64,000 bases of DNA. It comes from Bog-473 sp035551835. GTDB taxonomy: Bacteria > Actinomycetota > Acidimicrobiia > Acidimicrobiales > RAAP-2. The translations under genes and the position numbers were made by a program. Position 1 is the first letter of the stretch, and each line of letters opens with the position of its first letter. Under the pieces are notes generated by a model. That model did not search any database. It was not told the DNA's origin and saw only the letters and a list, made by a program, of their open reading frames with translations. Positions 33,450-42,800 of the stretch are shown in pieces. The stretch is taken from assembly GCA_035551835.1 (NCBI GenBank), contig DASZMN010000095.1, forward strand, positions 97,888 to 161,887. Direction: 5' to 3'.

Positions 33450-35621
33450 ATGCACGAATTCATCATCTTCACCATCGGAGGGCTGGCGACCGCTGGCATC
33501 TACGCGATCACCGCGAGTGGCCTCACCCTGACCTACGCCACGACCGGCATCTTCAACTGGTCGCACGGCGCCATCGGCATGGTGGCCGCATTCGCGTACT
33601 GGCAGATGCATATTGGCTGGGGTTGGTCGCCGCTCCTCTGCTTCGGCATCTGCCTGTTCGTCCTGGCCCCTGTCCTCGGGATCGCGTTGGAAGCCGGGGT
33701 CATGCGCAGGCTCGACGGCACGTCGGAGGCGGCAAAGCTGGTCGTGACCCTCGCCCTGGCTCTCGGCATGATCGGGGTCGTCCAGTGGATTTGGAACCCT
33801 GCGACCTACCGGGCTCTGCCGCCCCTGTTCGCGGGCGAGACGCTGGTGCTCGGACCGATCCGGATCTCCTACAACGACGTCGTGGTCCTCGCCGTGGCGC
33901 TGGTGGTGGCCATCGGGCTTCGTGTGTTGCTGTACAGGACGCGGCTCGGCGTCACGATGCGCGCCTCGGTGGACGACCGTTCCTTGACGACGCTCAACGG
34001 TGCAAGCAGCGTCAGGAGCGCACAGGCGGCGTGGATCATCGGCTGCATGTTGGCGGCGCTGGCGGGCATCCTGGTCGCCCCGACGGTCACCCTCTCCGCC
34101 ACCAGCCTCACGCTGCTGATCGTGGACGCCTACGCCGCATCGGTGATTGGGAGGATGCGGAGCATCCCCATGACGTTCGTCGGAGCCATCGTCCTTGGCC
34201 TGGCGGTGAGCTACTCGGTGGCCTACCTGCCCCAGAACGCGTACGTCCAGGGTTTCGAAGGGGCGGTGCCCGCGCTGGTCCTCTTCGTCGCGCTCCTGGC
34301 CCTGCCCCAATCACGTCTGCGCGGGCACAGGCTGCTGCGGAGCCGGGAGCTGGCCCTCGTCCCGACCTGGCGGGGTACCGGCATCTTTGGCGTCGGCCTC
34401 GTGCTCTCTGCGATCGTGATCGCGACCGTCGTCTCTTCGTCGGACCTGTTCTCGATCAACCGCGTGTGGGGACTCGCCATCATCGGACTGTCCTTGGTGC
34501 CGGTCGTCGGCTTTGCAGGGCGTCTGTCGCTGTGCCAGATGACGTTCGCGGGGATCGGCGCGGTGGTGGTCGGCCACCTCGGGGGCGGTGCCAATCCGCT
34601 GGCCTTGTTCGCCGCGGCCGGCGTGTGCGCGGTGGCAGGCGTCGTCGTGGCCCTCCCGACGCTCAGACTGTCGGGCATCTATTTCGCGCTCTCGACGGCC
34701 GCCTTTGCCACCGCGATGGACGCCTGGGTCTTCCCGCTTCCCGCGTTCGATCTGTTCGGCCACCAGTTCGCGCCATTCGGCACCGGATCGCTGACCTTCG
34801 CACCGTTCCGGGTTGGCGGCTTCGTTGCGTCGAACAAAGAGCTCCAGTTCGTCATCGGGTCGTTGATCTTCATGCTTTTGGTTGCGCTCGTCGTCCTGCT
34901 CCGCCGGTCGAGCTTCGGCAGCCAGTTGTTCGCATTCAAGGACAGCCCCGCCGCGAGCGCGACCCTCGGCATGAACACCCGCATCCTCCCGATCGCCGTC
35001 TTTGCGATTTCCGCAGCGATCGCGGGCGTCGGCGGAGCGTTGTACGGCCAGTCGCTCGGGAGCGTTGCGCCCGACATGTACCAGTTCTTCACCGGGCTCT
35101 CCGTGCTCCTCACCATGGTCGTGTTGGGCCTCGGATCCCTGGGTGCCGGGGTCGGAACCGGCTTGTTCCTGGGTGGCCCGACACTGACCAACCTGTTCCC
35201 GTCGCTTCTGCAGCTGCAGAGCGTGCTCGTCGGGGGGGTCGCCGTCGGTGTCGGTACGTCGCCCAACGGTCTGATTCCGTCCGGCGTCCGTCCGGTCTGG
35301 GCCTCGACGTTCCGTCGCCGGGGACTTCTCGTCGGGCTCGTAGCGGGTCTGTTGGGACTGTGGGGCCTTCGTCTCGGCGGCGTCATAGGAAACTGGACGA
35401 TGGTCTGGGCCTTGCTCGCGGTCGTCGTTGCGGGTTCGGTCGTTCCCTACGTCGTGGACTATCGCCGTGGCGACGCTCAGCCCGCCTTCGGTCTCAGTCC
35501 TCGCTCGGGGCCTCGCGGCGACACGCAGATCTCGCCGCCGCACGACGTGTTGCCCGGTCTCGCGGTGCCGCTCGGAGCGGTTCCTCCGTCAGCGGTGGGA
35601 TCGGGCTCGCATGGCACTTGA
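33450..35621 (+). CDS. Fused LivH-LivM branched-chain-type ABC permease
   Basis: 723 residues. The first about 290 residues are a LivH-type permease (GLATAGIYAITASGLTLTYA, NWSHGAIGM) and the rest, from about residue 320, a LivM-type permease (WGLAIIGLSLVPVVGFAGRLSL). These are normally separate genes; fusions are known. Many membrane helices are present. The end, from about residue 680, is a non-membrane proline/serine-rich tail that overlaps the LivG start by 11 bases. Confidence 0.87.
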   Translation: MHEFIIFTIGGLATAGIYAITASGLTLTYATTGIFNWSHGAIGMVAAFAYWQMHIGWGWSPLLCFGICLFVLAPVLGIALEAGVMRRLDGTSEAAKLVVTLALALGMIGVVQWIWNPATYRALPPLFAGETLVLGPIRISYNDVVVLAVALVVAIGLRVLLYRTRLGVTMRASVDDRSLTTLNGASSVRSAQAAWIIGCMLAALAGILVAPTVTLSATSLTLLIVDAYAASVIGRMRSIPMTFVGAIVLGLAVSYSVAYLPQNAYVQGFEGAVPALVLFVALLALPQSRLRGHRLLRSRELALVPTWRGTGIFGVGLVLSAIVIATVVSSSDLFSINRVWGLAIIGLSLVPVVGFAGRLSLCQMTFAGIGAVVVGHLGGGANPLALFAAAGVCAVAGVVVALPTLRLSGIYFALSTAAFATAMDAWVFPLPAFDLFGHQFAPFGTGSLTFAPFRVGGFVASNKELQFVIGSLIFMLLVALVVLLRRSSFGSQLFAFKDSPAASATLGMNTRILPIAVFAISAAIAGVGGALYGQSLGSVAPDMYQFFTGLSVLLTMVVLGLGSLGAGVGTGLFLGGPTLTNLFPSLLQLQSVLVGGVAVGVGTSPNGLIPSGVRPVWASTFRRRGLLVGLVAGLLGLWGLRLGGVIGNWTMVWALLAVVVAGSVVPYVVDYRRGDAQPAFGLSPRSGPRGDTQISPPHDVLPGLAVPLGAVPPSAVGSGSHGT

Positions 35622-36360
35622 GGTTCGCGATGTCTGCGTCAACTTCGGAGGGCTGCGCGCGCTCACCGACGTGTCGCTCTCTGTCGAGAGCGGTTCGGTC
35701 ACGGGGTTGATCGGACCGAACGGGGCTGGCAAGACGACGCTGTTCGACGTCATCACCGGCATGCGGAAGCCCAGCCAGGGCACCGTGACCTTCGACGGTC
35801 GGGATCTCAGAGGAATCTCCCCCTATCGACGCTCTCGTCTCGGCGTCGGCCGCACGTTCCAACGCCTCGAGCTCTTCGGGACGCTCACCGTGCGGGACAA
35901 CGTCCGCGTCGCGGCGTCGATCGGGCGACGGAGCCGGCGAGGCTCGTCATCGGCGACCGAATCCGTGGATGACACCACCGAGCGGTTGTTGCAGGCGATG
36001 CACCTGGAGCAGGTGGCGGGCCGGCGGGCCGATACGCTGCCCACCGGCACCGGCCGGCTGGTCGAGTTGGCGCGGGCGCTGGCAGTCCGCCCCACCGCCC
36101 TCCTGCTCGACGAGCCCGCCTCTGGTCAGAACGCCGAGGAGACGACGCGTTTCGCCTCCGTCCTCCGATCTCTCACTTCCGAGGGCCTCGCTGTGCTGCT
36201 GGTCGAACACGACATGGACCTCGTCATGAGCGTGTCGGACGTCGTCTTCGTCCTCGTCGAAGGTGCCGTCCTTTGCTCGGGCACGCCGCAGGAGATCCAG
36301 CGTGACGCTGCGGTAGCTCAGGCCTATTTGGGCAGCTTCGTGCAGGACGATCATGGCTGA
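35611..36360 (+). CDS. LivG-like ABC transporter ATP-binding protein
   Basis: 249 residues. Walker A GPNGAGKTT is near 37-45, Walker B LLLDEPASGQN near 165-175, and the Q-loop region is VGRTFQRLELF. The signature motif is unusual: LPTGTGRLVELARAL in place of LSxGxxRxxEIA. The ATPase drives uptake with the fused permease. ATG at 35611 lies within the preceding gene's tail, so translational coupling is likely. Confidence 0.9.
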   Translation: MALEVRDVCVNFGGLRALTDVSLSVESGSVTGLIGPNGAGKTTLFDVITGMRKPSQGTVTFDGRDLRGISPYRRSRLGVGRTFQRLELFGTLTVRDNVRVAASIGRRSRRGSSSATESVDDTTERLLQAMHLEQVAGRRADTLPTGTGRLVELARALAVRPTALLLDEPASGQNAEETTRFASVLRSLTSEGLAVLLVEHDMDLVMSVSDVVFVLVEGAVLCSGTPQEIQRDAAVAQAYLGSFVQDDHG

Positions 36361-37120
36361 CGCCGCGCCGATCCTCCTCCGGGCGCACGCCGTCCACGCG
36401 TGTTACGAGAGCGTCGAGGTGCTTCATGGCGTCGACCTCTCCATCACGGCGGGAAGCGTGACAGCCATCCTCGGCCCCAATGGGGCCGGCAAGTCGACCC
36501 TGATGTCCGTGCTGGCCGGCTTGCACCCGCCGTCATCCGGGTTGGTGCACTTCGATGGCGAACCGGTGAAGTTCGGTCGAGGCGACTCGCTCGTGCGGGC
36601 CGGGCTCTGCCTCATCCCGGAGGGAAAGGGGGTCTTCCCGAACCTGACGGTCGCGGAGAATCTCTGGGTGATGACTCATGGCGGTGCCAGCCGCCGCGCC
36701 ATCGAAGAGACGGCATACCGCTACTTCCCGCAGCTGTCGAGCCGGCGATCCCAGACCGCCGGCACCCTGTCGGGCGGGGAACAACAGATGCTCGCCATGG
36801 CGCGCGCCGTCTCGACGACGCCTCGGCTACTCCTGCTCGACGAGCTCTCCATGGGACTTGCTCCGCTTATCGTCGAAGAGTTGTACGGCGTCGTAGGTCA
36901 ACTCGCGGCGGACGGGATGACCGTGGTTCTCGTCGAGCAGTTCGCTGCGTTTGCCCTCAAGGTCGCACAGTGGGCCGTCGTGATGACCGGCGGCAGGATC
37001 GTGCATGCCGGACCCACCTCTGATGTCACGGCCCGCCTGCACGACCTCTACCTGGGCGTCCCGTCCGGCAACGGCACCGAACCCGACGGGCCAACGTCCG
37101 GTGGTGCTCAGACTGCTTGA
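36353..37120 (+). CDS. LivF-like ABC transporter ATP-binding protein
   Basis: 255 residues. Walker A GPNGAGKSTL is at about 40-49, signature LSGGEQQMLAMARA near 140-153, Walker B LLLLDELSMGLAP, and LVEQFAAFAL follows. It is the second ATPase of the importer and overlaps LivG by 8 bases. Its end overlaps the convergent GntR gene by 13 bases. Confidence 0.92.
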   Translation: MADAAPILLRAHAVHACYESVEVLHGVDLSITAGSVTAILGPNGAGKSTLMSVLAGLHPPSSGLVHFDGEPVKFGRGDSLVRAGLCLIPEGKGVFPNLTVAENLWVMTHGGASRRAIEETAYRYFPQLSSRRSQTAGTLSGGEQQMLAMARAVSTTPRLLLLDELSMGLAPLIVEELYGVVGQLAADGMTVVLVEQFAAFALKVAQWAVVMTGGRIVHAGPTSDVTARLHDLYLGVPSGNGTEPDGPTSGGAQTA

Positions 37121-37827
37121 AGCAGGCCCCGCCTGTCGCGGAAGAGGTCGACCACCAACTCGGCCTGTTTGTTGAGCATCTTTGAATATTCCCGCGCCGC
37201 TCGGTCCCCGTCGCCGTCGCGGATTGCTCGGACGATCGCCCGCACCCCTTTTCGTTCGGAATCGACCGCCCGCGGCACCAGGGCGAAGAACGGTCCCGGC
37301 ACGAGTGCAGACATGGCGCGCAGCACCACGGTGATGCGGGGGGAGTGCGCCGCCCCCACGACCGCCGAGTGGAATGCCAGCGCGAGTTCACCGATTCTCA
37401 CCAGATCGTCGGTCTCGCCGATCTGTTTGCTGAGGTCGGTGAGGTGAGCCACGATCTCGGGACTCGAGCGCTGGCCCGCTCTACGAGCAGCCAATCCGTA
37501 CACCAGCCCGAAGAGCTCGTAGTGGTCACGGATGACGTGCTCATCGAAGGCGTTGACGAACGTGCCACGGTGCAACTTGGTCGTCACCCACCCTTCGCGT
37601 TCGAGAGCGATGATCGCCTCGCGAATAGGGATCCGGCTGACACCCACCGCCTTCGCGACGTCGTCCTGGGCCAGCCGCATGCCTTCTTGGAGTTGACCGT
37701 CGAAGATCAGCTGCCGGATGTACGCCGCTGCCTGCTCACCGCTCCCCTTGCGGACCACGGCGCCGGGGGAAGACGGAATCGCGGCCGAACCGGTCATCGG
37801 CTCGGGCGCCGCATCAGCTTGTGACAT
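37108..37827 (-). CDS. GntR family (FadR subfamily) transcriptional regulator
   Basis: 239 residues. The winged HTH is at about 35-95 (LQEGMRLAQDDVAKAVGVSR, then IPIREAIIALEREGWV). The C-terminal all-helical FCD domain, with several histidines and acidic residues (DHYELFGLVYGLAARRAG, AFHSAVVGAAHS), usually binds a carboxylate or acyl-CoA and sometimes a metal. The start at 37827 directly abuts a 13-bp palindrome, implying self-repression. It is the best candidate for controlling the GNAT-N5-ATNC regulon in this window. Confidence 0.9.
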   Translation of the reverse strand: MSQADAAPEPMTGSAAIPSSPGAVVRKGSGEQAAAYIRQLIFDGQLQEGMRLAQDDVAKAVGVSRIPIREAIIALEREGWVTTKLHRGTFVNAFDEHVIRDHYELFGLVYGLAARRAGQRSSPEIVAHLTDLSKQIGETDDLVRIGELALAFHSAVVGAAHSPRITVVLRAMSALVPGPFFALVPRAVDSERKGVRAIVRAIRDGDGDRAAREYSKMLNKQAELVVDLFRDRRGLLQAV

Positions 37828-37840
37828 GGATACATCATAT
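37828..37840. promoter_or_regulatory. 13-bp GNAT-N5-ATNC site at GntR gene
   Basis: GGATACATCATAT, immediately before the GntR ATG (37827). Its place fits autoregulation by the GntR protein. Confidence 0.5.
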
Positions 37841-37908
37841 GGTCCGACGTTTCTCTCACCGAGGGTCCTCGTGGCCCCGCAACCGTCGTCGGCTTGGCCG
37901 GGCCGATC

Positions 37909-37921
37909 GTATATCATATAT
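37909..37921. promoter_or_regulatory. 13-bp GNAT-N5-ATNC site, amidohydrolase
   Basis: GTATATCATATAT, 17 bases before the amidohydrolase ATG at 37939, in the gap opposite the GntR gene. It overlaps a possible -10 element (TATATT). Confidence 0.55.
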
Positions 37922-37938
37922 TTTACACCCTTACGACC

Positions 37939-39162
37939 ATGACAGTACGTGCCCTGACGGAGAACCCAGCGATCCCGCCGATCGTGGACATGGATGCCCA
38001 TGTCGTCGAACCCCCCGGTGTCTGGAGCGACCGCCTGCCCTCGCGCTACCGCGACGTGGGGCCGCGCATCGAGCTCCTCCCGGCGGGCGTCGCGAAGCTC
38101 GTCGGAAGTGGGTACGTCGAGGCACCCGGTTCCGATGGGCCGGACGTCGCGTGGTGGTGTTACGAAGATCACAAGGCGTCGTTGAAGCGCACCATCGCAG
38201 CGGCCGGCTTCCCGCGTGACGAGATTCAGCTACGTGGGGTTCGCTACGACGAGATGCGGCCCGGTTGTTACCGCGTGAAGGAGCGCTTGGAGGACATGGA
38301 TGCCAACGGCGTCCAGGCTCAGCTGTGCTTCCCGAACTATCCGCGCTTTTGCGGGCAGCAGTTCCTCTGGGGAAAAGACCGCCACCTCGCCCAGCTGTGC
38401 GTCGAGGCGTACAACGACTGGATGGTCGAAGAGTGGTGCGGGGAGAGCGGCGGGCGGTTGATCCCACTCTGTCTGATCCCCCTCTGGGACCCCGATCGGG
38501 CCGCGTCCGAGGTTCGTCGCAACGCGGGGCGTGGTGTCCGCGCCGTGGCCTTCACCGAGCTCCCGACCTATCTCGATCTGCCGAGCCTGTACTCGCGCGC
38601 CTGGGACCCGTTCCTCGCCGCCTGCGAGGAGACGGGCACGGTTGTCTGCATGCACATCGGCTCGGGCACGAAGACACCCCAGGCGTCTCCCGATGCCCCC
38701 GAGGCGGTCGCGGCGACCATCCTCTTTGGGAACAGCGCGGCCAGCCTGGTGGACCTCCTGTTCTCGGGAACGCTGCATCGATTCCCCGACCTCAAGCTGA
38801 TGTACGCCGAGGCCCAGATCGGATGGATCCCCTACGTGCTCGAGCGGGCCGATGACGTGTGGTCGACGCATCGTGGCTGGAGTAATTCGCAGCGGGATTG
38901 CCCCGAGCCCCCGTCGACCTATTACTACCGCGGGAACGTCACCAGTTGCTTCTTCAAGGACCCCGTCGGCGTCGCGCTCTTGGACCAGGTGGGAGTCGAC
39001 AACGTCGTCTTTGAGACCGACTACCCGCATTCCGACAGCACGTGGCCCCACTCGCGTGAGGCTGCGATGGAGCAATTCGGACACCTCGACGCGGGCGCCA
39101 TCAGCAAGATCGCTCGTGATAACGCCGCCGCTCTGCTCGGGTTGCGGCTGCCCGCGGTCTGA
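37939..39162 (+). CDS. Amidohydrolase family protein (Amidohydro_2)
   Basis: 407 residues. Metal motif VDMDAHVVEPPGVW is at about 15-28, then RYDEMRPGCYRVKERL, VCMHIGSG, and FETDYPHSDSTWP near the end. It closely follows the layout of the proteins at 26563 and 42801. It is divergent from the GntR gene, the only catabolic gene directly opposite it, and so may act on the inducer or its product. There is no Shine-Dalgarno sequence at ATG 37939; it may be leaderless. Confidence 0.88.
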   Translation: MTVRALTENPAIPPIVDMDAHVVEPPGVWSDRLPSRYRDVGPRIELLPAGVAKLVGSGYVEAPGSDGPDVAWWCYEDHKASLKRTIAAAGFPRDEIQLRGVRYDEMRPGCYRVKERLEDMDANGVQAQLCFPNYPRFCGQQFLWGKDRHLAQLCVEAYNDWMVEEWCGESGGRLIPLCLIPLWDPDRAASEVRRNAGRGVRAVAFTELPTYLDLPSLYSRAWDPFLAACEETGTVVCMHIGSGTKTPQASPDAPEAVAATILFGNSAASLVDLLFSGTLHRFPDLKLMYAEAQIGWIPYVLERADDVWSTHRGWSNSQRDCPEPPSTYYYRGNVTSCFFKDPVGVALLDQVGVDNVVFETDYPHSDSTWPHSREAAMEQFGHLDAGAISKIARDNAAALLGLRLPAV

Positions 39163-39172
39163 GGGCGCGGCC

Positions 39173-40087
39173 TCAGAGAAACCGAAGCCCCGGGGTGGCC
39201 ACACGGAAGACGTCGGTCGCGAGTGCCTCGCCGAGCTTGGCGGCGTCCCACCGCTTCTCACCGGCCGAGACCTCCGCGCCTTCACGCCAGCCGTGCATCC
39301 AGATCACGCGGTCGTGGATCGATCGGAAGACCTGGCCGTTGACCAGGCCGGCCCCGTCGCTGGCGAGCCAGGCCACGAGCGGCGAGCTGTTGGCGGGGTC
39401 CATCGGCTGCCACTCGTCTTCGGGTACCTCGTCGGGCTCCACCACCGGGGGGGCCGACGGCATCGTGCCGGTCAGCCTGGTGGCCCCCGAGGGCCCCACC
39501 ACGTTGGCCGTGACCCCGTAGGGGTGGAGCTCCTGGGCCAGGGTCAGCGTCAGGCCCACGATGCCCGCCTTGGCGGCGGCGTACGCCGTCTGCCCGAAGT
39601 TGCCGGTCAGGCCCGCTCCCGACGTCGTGTTGATCAGCCGGCCCTTCACCTTCTCCCCGGCCTTCGCTCGACTGCGCCAGTGCACCGCCCCATGGTGCGA
39701 GCAGCACCAGGTTCCCCTCAGGTGCACCCGCAGAACCGCGTCGAAGTCCGCGGGGTCGAGGTTCCACACGGCGCCGTCCCGGACGATGCCGGCGTTGTTG
39801 ACGAGAATGTCGAGCTGGCCCCACTCCTCCACGGCCCGCCGCACCAGTTGCCCGGCCTGGTCGTGGTCCGCCACGTCGCCGTAGTCGGCGACGGCCCGCC
39901 CACCGCGCGCGTCGATGAGGCCCACGGTTTCGTCAGCGTCGTGCCCGCGGCCCTCGCCGCGCACGCTCGAACCGAGGTCGTTGACCACGACCCGTGCGCC
40001 CTGACGCGCCAGCTCGAGTGCGTGCGCCCTCCCGATGCCGTGCCCGGCTCCGGTGACGATCGCAACCTTCCCGTCCAGCAGTCCCAC
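39173..40087 (-). CDS. SDR family oxidoreductase (multifunctional hydroxyacyl-CoA dehydrogenase-like)
   Basis: 304 residues. Cofactor motif TGAGHGIGRAHALELARQG, then VVNDLGSSVRGEG, NNAG, Ser in NTTSGAGL, and YAAAK. The NDLG stretch is typical of SDRs resembling the dehydrogenase unit of peroxisomal multifunctional enzyme 2, which oxidises 3-hydroxyacyl-CoA. The tail from about residue 210 is extended, with a possible substrate lid. Strong GAGGAGGAGG precedes GTG 40087. The 13-bp site is at 40108. Confidence 0.88.
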   Translation of the reverse strand: MGLLDGKVAIVTGAGHGIGRAHALELARQGARVVVNDLGSSVRGEGRGHDADETVGLIDARGGRAVADYGDVADHDQAGQLVRRAVEEWGQLDILVNNAGIVRDGAVWNLDPADFDAVLRVHLRGTWCCSHHGAVHWRSRAKAGEKVKGRLINTTSGAGLTGNFGQTAYAAAKAGIVGLTLTLAQELHPYGVTANVVGPSGATRLTGTMPSAPPVVEPDEVPEDEWQPMDPANSSPLVAWLASDGAGLVNGQVFRSIHDRVIWMHGWREGAEVSAGEKRWDAAKLGEALATDVFRVATPGLRFL

Positions 40088-40107
40088 GAGTACCTCCTCC
40101 TCAGATT

Positions 40108-40120
40108 GCATAAAAGATAC
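40108..40120. promoter_or_regulatory. 13-bp GNAT-N5-ATNC site, SDR / KAS III-like genes
   Basis: Plus-strand GCATAAAAGATAC, identical to the site at 44105. It sits between the SDR (start 40087) and the KAS III-like gene (start 40141), so it could control both directions. Confidence 0.65.
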
Positions 40121-40140
40121 AACTCGATAGACTTTCGTGG

Positions 40141-41532
40141 GTGCACGGAATCCTCGGGTTCGGCGCGTATGTCCCCTATCGGCGCCTCGACCTCTCCACG
40201 GTGGCGTCCGTGGCCGGGGGCGGAGGGGGCGCGGGGATGCGCGCCGTGGCCTCCTACGACGAAGACGCCACGACCATGGCGGTCGAGGCGGCGCGGCTCG
40301 CGCGACGCCGGACGCCCGACGTTGCGCTCGAGTCCATCTGGCTGGCCACCGTCTCGCCGCCCTACCTGGACCGGACGAATGCGACCACCGTGCACGCCGC
40401 CCTCCGTCTGTCCGAGGAGTGCGGCGCCTACGACGTCGTGGGCTCGGTGCGGGGCGCCCTCGGGGCACTTCGGGCCGGCGCCACCCAGAGTGGACCCGCC
40501 CTCGCCGTGGCCTCGGACGTGCGCACGGGGCTGGCGGGCGGACCCGACGAGTCGTTCTTCGGGGATGGGGCCGCCGCCGTGCTGCTCGGGGACGAGCGCC
40601 ACGGCGACGTGGTGGCGGAAGTCGCCGCCTGGGTCTCCCTCAGCGACGAATTCGTCGACCGCTGGCGGATTCCCGGTGAAACTCGGTCTCGGGTCTGGGA
40701 GGAGCGTTTCGGTGAGCTCCGCTACAACGAGCTCGGCCACGAGGCAATGTCCCGCGTGTTGAAGGCTGCCGACCTCGCTCCCGCGGACGTGGACCACCTG
40801 ATCGTCACGGGAACCCACGGGCGGGCCTGCCGCACCCTCCTGGGACGAGCCGGCGTCGCTCCGGAGCGCCACGTCGACGGGATGGGGAGCAGCATCGGGA
40901 ACACCGGGGCCGCGCACCCGTTCCTCCTGCTGTCAGGCGTGCTCGAGCGGGCCGAGGCCGGCCGCATCATCGTCCTGGTGGTGCTCGCCGATGGCGCCGA
41001 GGCCCTCGTGCTGCGGACGACGCCGGCCCTCGCCGCCACCCGTCCGGCCTCGGCCACCCTGGACGAACAGGTGGCGCAGGGAGCGGCGGTCCCCTACGGG
41101 CGCTACCTGGCCTGGCGGGGCATTCTCCCGGTGGAGCCGCCGCGTCGCCCCGAGCCGGCGCGGACGTCATCGTCGGCCGCCGGCCGATCCCGACCCTGGA
41201 AGTTCGGCTTCGAGGGCTCGCGCGGCGCCGACGGCGCCGCCCACCTCCCCCCGCGCCACGACGAGCCCGAGCGCCTTCCGATGGCCGACGCCAGGGGCAC
41301 CGTGGTCACCTTCACCGTGGATCGGCTGTCCTACTCGCCCAGCCCGCCCACCGTGTTCGCCGTGGTCGATTTCGACGGCGGTGGCCGGCTTCCGGTCGAG
41401 CTGACCGACGTGGATGCCAAAGCGGTGCGGGTCGGCGACCGCGTCGAGATGACGTTTCGTCGGCTGTCGACCGCCGACGGTATCCACAACTACTTCTGGA
41501 AGGCACGGCCCTGCCGGGGAGGAGTCGACTGA
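40141..41532 (+). CDS. KAS III/HMG-CoA synthase-like protein fused to DUF35 OB domain
   Basis: 463 residues. The first about 320 resemble HMG-CoA synthase/KAS III (GILGFGAYVPYRRLD, GNTGAAHPFLLLSG), and about 385-460 form a DUF35-type OB fold (GTVVTFTVDRLSYSPSPP). At the nucleophile position the segment reads VVGSVRGAL, so the catalytic Cys is replaced by Val. It may be a scaffold, or an acyl-binding partner for the true thiolase that starts at its TGATG. GTG at 40141; no clear ribosome-binding site. Confidence 0.8.
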   Translation: MHGILGFGAYVPYRRLDLSTVASVAGGGGGAGMRAVASYDEDATTMAVEAARLARRRTPDVALESIWLATVSPPYLDRTNATTVHAALRLSEECGAYDVVGSVRGALGALRAGATQSGPALAVASDVRTGLAGGPDESFFGDGAAAVLLGDERHGDVVAEVAAWVSLSDEFVDRWRIPGETRSRVWEERFGELRYNELGHEAMSRVLKAADLAPADVDHLIVTGTHGRACRTLLGRAGVAPERHVDGMGSSIGNTGAAHPFLLLSGVLERAEAGRIIVLVVLADGAEALVLRTTPALAATRPASATLDEQVAQGAAVPYGRYLAWRGILPVEPPRRPEPARTSSSAAGRSRPWKFGFEGSRGADGAAHLPPRHDEPERLPMADARGTVVTFTVDRLSYSPSPPTVFAVVDFDGGGRLPVELTDVDAKAVRVGDRVEMTFRRLSTADGIHNYFWKARPCRGGVD

Positions 41533-42734
41533 TGGCGGCACACGGCATCACGGACAAGGTCGCCATCGTGGGCATGGCCTGCACGAAGTTTGGCGAGCGC
41601 TGGGACCTCGGGCTGGACGAGCTCGTGGTGGAGGCGGCGGAAGGGGCGTTCGCGTCGGCCGGCGTGGGCCGGCGCGAGGTCGATGCGTACTGGCTCGGCA
41701 CGGCGCAGTCGGGCATGAGCGGGTTGCTGCTGTCCCGACCACTCAGGGTGTCCGACCGTCCCGTGACGCGGGTGGAGAACTTTTGCGCCTCCGGTTCGGA
41801 GGCGTTCCGTCAGGCCGCTTATGCCGTCGCCAGCGGCGCCTACGACGTCGCCATGGCGCTCGGCGTCGAGAAGCTCAAGGACTCGGGGTTCCAGGGGGCA
41901 AACGCCGCGCCCGTGCCCAACGACGGGACAACTCGGAGCGTGACCGCGGCCGCCATGTACTCCATGATCGTTCCCGCCTACGCCAAGCGGTACGGCGTCG
42001 AGGTCGACGAGGTCAAGCGGGCACTGGCCCGCATCGCATCGAAGAACCACGCCAACGGGGCTCGAAACCCCCGGGCACAGTTCCGCAAGGAAATGTCGGT
42101 GGAGCAGCTCATGGCGATGCCGCCCATCGCCGGTGAGCTCTCCGTCTTCGACTGCGCCGGCGTTGCCGACGGCGCCGCGGCCGCCATCGTGGTCAGGGCG
42201 GAAGACGCCTACCGCTACACCCCCTCACCACTCTTCGTGAAGGCCCTCTCCTTCATCGTCGGCGACGGGAGCGGGGTCAGCGACCCTGAGTACGACTTCA
42301 CCACCTTCCCCGAGGTCGTCCTCGCCGTACAAGAGGCGTACCGACAGGCAGGGATCACCGATCCGCGGGGTCAACTGGCCATGGCCGAAGTGCACGACTG
42401 CTTCACGCCGACCGAGCTCGTCCTGATGGAGGACCTCGGCTTCTGCGCGCGTGGCGGGGCGTGGAAGGAGGAGCTGGCCGGCACGTTCGACCTGACCGGC
42501 GACCTCCCGGTGAACCCCGACGGAGGGCTCAAGAGCTTCGGTCACCCCGTTGGTGCCTCCGGGCTGCGCATGATGTTCGAGGCGTGGCTGCAACTGCGCG
42601 GCGAGGCGCCGGCCGACCGTCGGATCCGAACGCTGGGGCAGCGGAACCTCGCGCTCACCCAGAACCTCGGCGGCTACCCCGGCGAGATGGTCTCGTTCGT
42701 CTCCATCCTCGGCACGGAGGCACCGGCGGCCTGA
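41532..42734 (+). CDS. Thiolase (SCP2/acetyl-CoA acetyltransferase type)
   Basis: 400 residues. The nucleophile block ENFCASGSEA, the histidine motif EVHDCFTPTELVL, and the C-terminal SFGHPVGASG are all present, so it should be an active thiolase releasing acetyl- or propionyl-CoA. It differs from the two aldolase-like homologues in having HDCF rather than YDxF. It overlaps the KAS III-like gene by one base (TGATG). Confidence 0.9.
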   Translation: MAAHGITDKVAIVGMACTKFGERWDLGLDELVVEAAEGAFASAGVGRREVDAYWLGTAQSGMSGLLLSRPLRVSDRPVTRVENFCASGSEAFRQAAYAVASGAYDVAMALGVEKLKDSGFQGANAAPVPNDGTTRSVTAAAMYSMIVPAYAKRYGVEVDEVKRALARIASKNHANGARNPRAQFRKEMSVEQLMAMPPIAGELSVFDCAGVADGAAAAIVVRAEDAYRYTPSPLFVKALSFIVGDGSGVSDPEYDFTTFPEVVLAVQEAYRQAGITDPRGQLAMAEVHDCFTPTELVLMEDLGFCARGGAWKEELAGTFDLTGDLPVNPDGGLKSFGHPVGASGLRMMFEAWLQLRGEAPADRRIRTLGQRNLALTQNLGGYPGEMVSFVSILGTEAPAA

Positions 42735-42800
42735 CCGTGCGCCCCGCGGGCTCGCCTCGGCGTGGGTGGCGGCCCCGGAAGCAAGACGTCGGCAACGGCA

